A stretch of DNA of 64,000 bases from Allacma fusca (taxonomy: Eukaryota > Arthropoda > Collembola > Symphypleona > Sminthuridae), in the NCBI GenBank assembly GCA_947179485.1, contig OX359246.1:23374001-23438000 (forward strand). The letters run 5' to 3'. The notes beneath the pieces were generated by a model that was not told the DNA's origin, did not search any database, and saw only the letters and a list, made by a program, of their open reading frames with translations. Both the position numbers and the translations under genes were made by a program. Shown here piece by piece: positions 61,050 to 64,000 of the stretch. The stretch's first letter is position 1; each line of letters starts with the position of its first letter.

Positions 61050-62217
61050 CAATATGCAAAACGGCTCAAGTCGCTTACGTAAAATTATCATCTCAACTTT
61101 TTAACGAGGGAAGCCGTGCATGCTTTGTATTTTTTTCTCCGCTAGATGGATGCGTTGTTCCCGGGAACGTGAAGCGTGTAACGGGTGTGGGAACTAAGAT
61201 GTTCCCGGTTCCCGACGGGAACACAAATACCTTCATCAAGCTTGAACCCGTTCCCAAACCCGTTCCCGATCCCGAAATCCCGGGTCTGCTAAACATGTTT
61301 TCGAACCTGGTCCCAAAGTATTTAGGAACATTAATTAGACACCCGAACTCGAACCCGTTCCCGATCCCGAACCCAATTCCCGGGTGTATCCCGATCCCAA
61401 AAGTAGCTCTACTATGAACCATGACGTCCTTACTCTTGTGGAAGCTGGAATTCGGGTCTGTAGTTTTCTGGACTTCATCAGTATAAGCGTCCACGAAGTC
61501 TCTAGGTTGATCCGCAACGTAGTGCGTATTATGACTCTGGATCTCTTTACGTAGAAAACGCGCCATACTTGAAAAACCTTGAATCACGTTTTCGAACTTA
61601 GAGAGTTTGGGAGCAAGTTTGGCTAACCACGGTAGAAATATAGATATACTTGCTACTTACGAATTGAGCCCATGGAAGGCTTCCCATAAATCCGGATCAT
61701 CTCCCTTTAGTTTATCTCCGAACAATATACTCCAAAGAGCACTGATCGCACGGGCGTTGAATAAGTTTTAAACTTCAATTGGTTTCCCTTCCTGCAGGTT
61801 TAAACTATCCAGGAAATCATGAACTGCTTCCTGGATTCTGGCCTCCATTGTTTTTGTTCCAAAACCCAAATCCCGAAGCTGTTTCAAGGTAAACCGACGC
61901 TGTTCTGTACAATGGGAGCCATCCGTAGAAGCTATCCCTGAAATAGTTAGTATTATATTTACTTCGAAGTATTTTTGCAAGCGCTGGAGCAAATTTTTGA
62001 AATCGCTCACCTCGTACGATTTTATCCTCGAATCGATGTGTAAAAAAGTTTAGCCTCGGCCGTCCGGAAAAAGCATTCAAGTTTAGCGCTTCTCGGATAA
62101 GTTTGGCATCGTTGATTACAACCGTTCTGAAAACGAGAAGAAAAACAATAAATAATTTTTAAAAAAAGCTTTTATGTTGTAAAAACAATTTATTTTGAAT
62201 CAAATGGGTTGCAGGGG

Positions 62218-63059
62218 GTCTGTTTTTTTGAGAACGGCCACCCTTGATGGTCACTATTCCAGAAAACAATTTAATTCATACCAGAGATGCATAATGTAGA
62301 GAACAAATTTTCCCAACAAAAATTTCCCCCAAAAACCGAATAGGAAGGTCAATAAACCGAGAAAACCCGAAATATTAAATAATTTTTTACAGCGTTACTA
62401 TTTACAATATTGGAAATCGTACTATCTCAGACTTACTATCTAAGCATCTACTACACTGATGATTTTTTCCCGGGCCCTAAAATAAAAACTTCGGATTTTT
62501 GTAAAAAAATTACATATGAAATTGTTAACTTTCGCCAATTTGTTTGACTGCCGGCACTCCCAAATAAACGCTTTTTTATTGCTGGAAAATGTGGGGATTA
62601 GTAAAATTTTCATTTTAAAATTTTAAAAAGCGTTTATTTGGGAGTGCCGGCAGTCAAATCGGGATACATCCGAAACGGGTAATTTGTATACATATCTAGT
62701 TAAGGCGTTGTGCACATATTACTGCCACGCGTGGATTGTATGCGTATACATACGGCCAGCATGCAAGCATTGCTTGCTCGCTGTAGTAGACGAGGAGAGG
62801 AGGTTCCTGCGAACGTAATACACGGGCAGCGCCTTCGCTGTAAACAGAAAGCTCTATCACGCTCCATTCCTTGGGACCATGCCGCAGCTCAACTAGTCCC
62901 AAATTATTTGTTTAATAATTTTGGAGTGGTTAGTTGCAGACTAATTATATTTGGCCTCAATATTATCCACAGTATTTAAAATGTATGTATGTACATTATA
63001 TGTACATATTCCAAAAAAATGCTTCACTATGGGAATGGCTGTTCTCAAAAAAACAGACT
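62218..63059. mobile_element. non-autonomous inverted-repeat element in P450 copy 3 intron 2
   Basis: Ends GTCTGTTTTTTTGAGAAC and its complement GTTCTCAAAAAAACAGAC. Copies 1 and 2 lack it at this place, and the flanks show a short CAGGG repeat (5 bp) as likely target duplication. A perfect hairpin lies inside at 62543-62658. No ORF of note. The superfamily is not recognised. Confidence 0.7.
62543..62658. repeat. perfect inverted repeat, arms over 30 bp
   Basis: The arms contain TTGACTGCCGGCACTCCCAA and AATAAACGC followed by a poly-T/poly-A run, with about 50 bp between them. It may be a second, smaller MITE inserted in the element at 62218-63059. Confidence 0.8.
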
Positions 63060-63456
63060 CAGGGACATTTTCTACCTCACGCTTTTAAGAGTTTGAGGGA
63101 ATTAAACACCCCTGGACAGCCTGTACAAACAATTGGAATCATACAATACTAACCTGTAACTTCCAAACCAGACCCCAATAACAGGTCCGTATGTTTTTTG
63201 CCAGTTCGAAAAGGTTTTAAAAGGGTATTTTCCGAACAACAGAAGGTGACCCAGCAAAGGTACTCCAATCGGACCTGATATTACATCACACATTATTATG
63301 AAATTGTACATATTGACATAGCTCCTTGATTCTTATAATGCTTTTGTTTAATGAGTTGGAAAATTCCATACCTGGAGGGAAACGCGAGACTCGTTTTTTC
63401 CAGTAATCCCAACCAATGGCCAAGACCAGGAACAAAAGCAATATTTCAGTTATCAT

Positions 63457-64000
63457 TGTATGTACCAATCCAGATTTGCTTGAGTGGAAAACACTTGGTC
63501 TTCTTGTTCTTCACCTCTGCAGTGTGCCGATTCTAGTTGGATACTAATATGGGGATACTTCTACTACTACTTGCACTGAAATACGATTCAAGTTTTTACA
63601 ATTATTACAAGTGATGTGTACACCTTGCTTGATAGTTTTCATTGCTACACTCAAGCAAGTCAAATTTTCAGGTTTATTTTTCTCAGTTATATAACATCAT
63701 TTACTACATCGTTTCTCATATGCACCTAAGAGGTAATAATCATGGGTATCTTCTCATGGTCAAATTGACGATCAAAAGCGTGCATGGGAAGCTGTATGCA
63801 ATAAATAGACTTGTTTGAGGAATAAAATAAATGTATGCAAATAACACAGAAATATAAACTTTTTATGTCTTTAATATAGGACCCAAGAGGCTTCTGGAAG
63901 AGTGTCCAATGGCAGTTACAAGCATGACATACTAAAGTATATCTCTGGAAATCAGTGCATGATTTGACAATTAAGCTTGTGGTACACGTACATCCATACA
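63457..64000. other. 5' flank of P450 copy 3
   Basis: Homologous to 37218-37800 and to 45833-46087 plus 48200-48420; no further gene before the window ends. Confidence 0.55.

Larger units (their letters stand above)
52107..61411. mobile_element. hAT-like element inserted in P450 copy 3, itself split by an LTR retrotransposon
   Basis: The ends TAGAGCTACTTGTGGGA and TCCCAAAAGTAGCTCTA are inverted repeats, flanked by the exact 8-bp duplication CTATGAAC. Without the LTR element and one CAAT copy its length is 935 bp, close to the 928 bp of the element at 33285-34212. Both ends are arrays of CCCGAACCCGATCCCG words; a 39-bp unit (core AAATCAGATAAAATTTGCTC) is tandemly repeated at about 52270-52385. 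No transposase frame was recognised. Confidence 0.88.
61412..63456 (-). pseudogene. P450 copy 3, exons 1-4 and start of exon 5
   Basis: Exon 1 63372-63456, exon 2 63154-63274, exon 3 62011-62126 and exon 4 61661-61937 have the same lengths as in copies 1 and 2. Lesions: a TAA at 61768-61770 in exon 4 where the other copies have Lys (A to T); loss of most of intron 4 together with the acceptor and first bases of exon 5 (near 61645-61660); and the transposon insertion at 61411. Intron 2 is enlarged to about 1 kb by the element at 62218-63059. The gene cannot make a working enzyme. Confidence 0.92.

Noticed and set aside
52684..61051. LTRs of 563 bp ending in CACA
   Set aside because: Both LTRs are followed by CA by chance on the inner and outer side; 561 bp gives TG..CA ends and an exact CAAT duplication.

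Overview
This is eukaryotic nuclear DNA, AT-rich and dense with introns and transposons. Genes have short introns (mostly 70-200 bp) with GT-AG borders, and the gene families point to an arthropod: a GMC oxidoreductase, a WS/DGAT-type acyltransferase, an inward-rectifier K+ channel, a tandem array of multi-pass chemoreceptor-like proteins, and tandem CYP2-clan cytochrome P450s. A springtail or another early-branching hexapod is my best guess, but nothing in the window proves it. I assembled exons by hand; for every intact gene the proposed exons sum to a multiple of three with agreeing splice phases.

Layout. 0.3-3.5 kb: ten-exon GMC oxidoreductase (+) whose active-site His appears lost. 4.7-6.4 kb: WS/DGAT acyltransferase (-). 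8.0-9.5 kb: Kir channel (-) with an unusual selectivity filter. 12.4-30.8 kb: five tandem receptor genes (+), each of three exons with a middle exon of exactly 277 bp. Their C-termini are nearly invariant, and three of them share long upstream blocks. 31.2-31.8 kb: small two-exon orphan gene (-). 32.8-64 kb: three tandemly duplicated P450 units (-). Copies 1 and 2 are intact (484 aa each). Copy 3 is a pseudogene with a nonsense codon, a lost splice acceptor, and a nested insertion in its last exon.

Mobile DNA dominates the rest. The nested insertion in P450 copy 3 is a hAT-like element (8-bp target duplication CTATGAAC) into which an 8.4-kb Gypsy/mdg1-like LTR retrotransposon later jumped (4-bp duplication CAAT, two 561-bp LTRs differing at 4 sites). 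That retrotransposon carries Gag, a Pol interrupted by two stops, a GGGAAAC slippery heptamer at the Gag/Pro overlap, and an intact 507-codon third ORF with a zinc knuckle where an env gene would be expected.

The most unusual pattern is a set of hAT-like non-autonomous elements, each built from its own short word repeated in both orientations (for example GGTTTAAACC, CTCGTTT, GGTACAGG, CCCGATCCCGAACCCG). Four of them show terminal inverted repeats and 8-bp target duplications (three exact, one matching at 6 of 8 bases). One still carries a decayed hAT transposase C-terminus and has a matching empty site in the neighbouring P450 unit.
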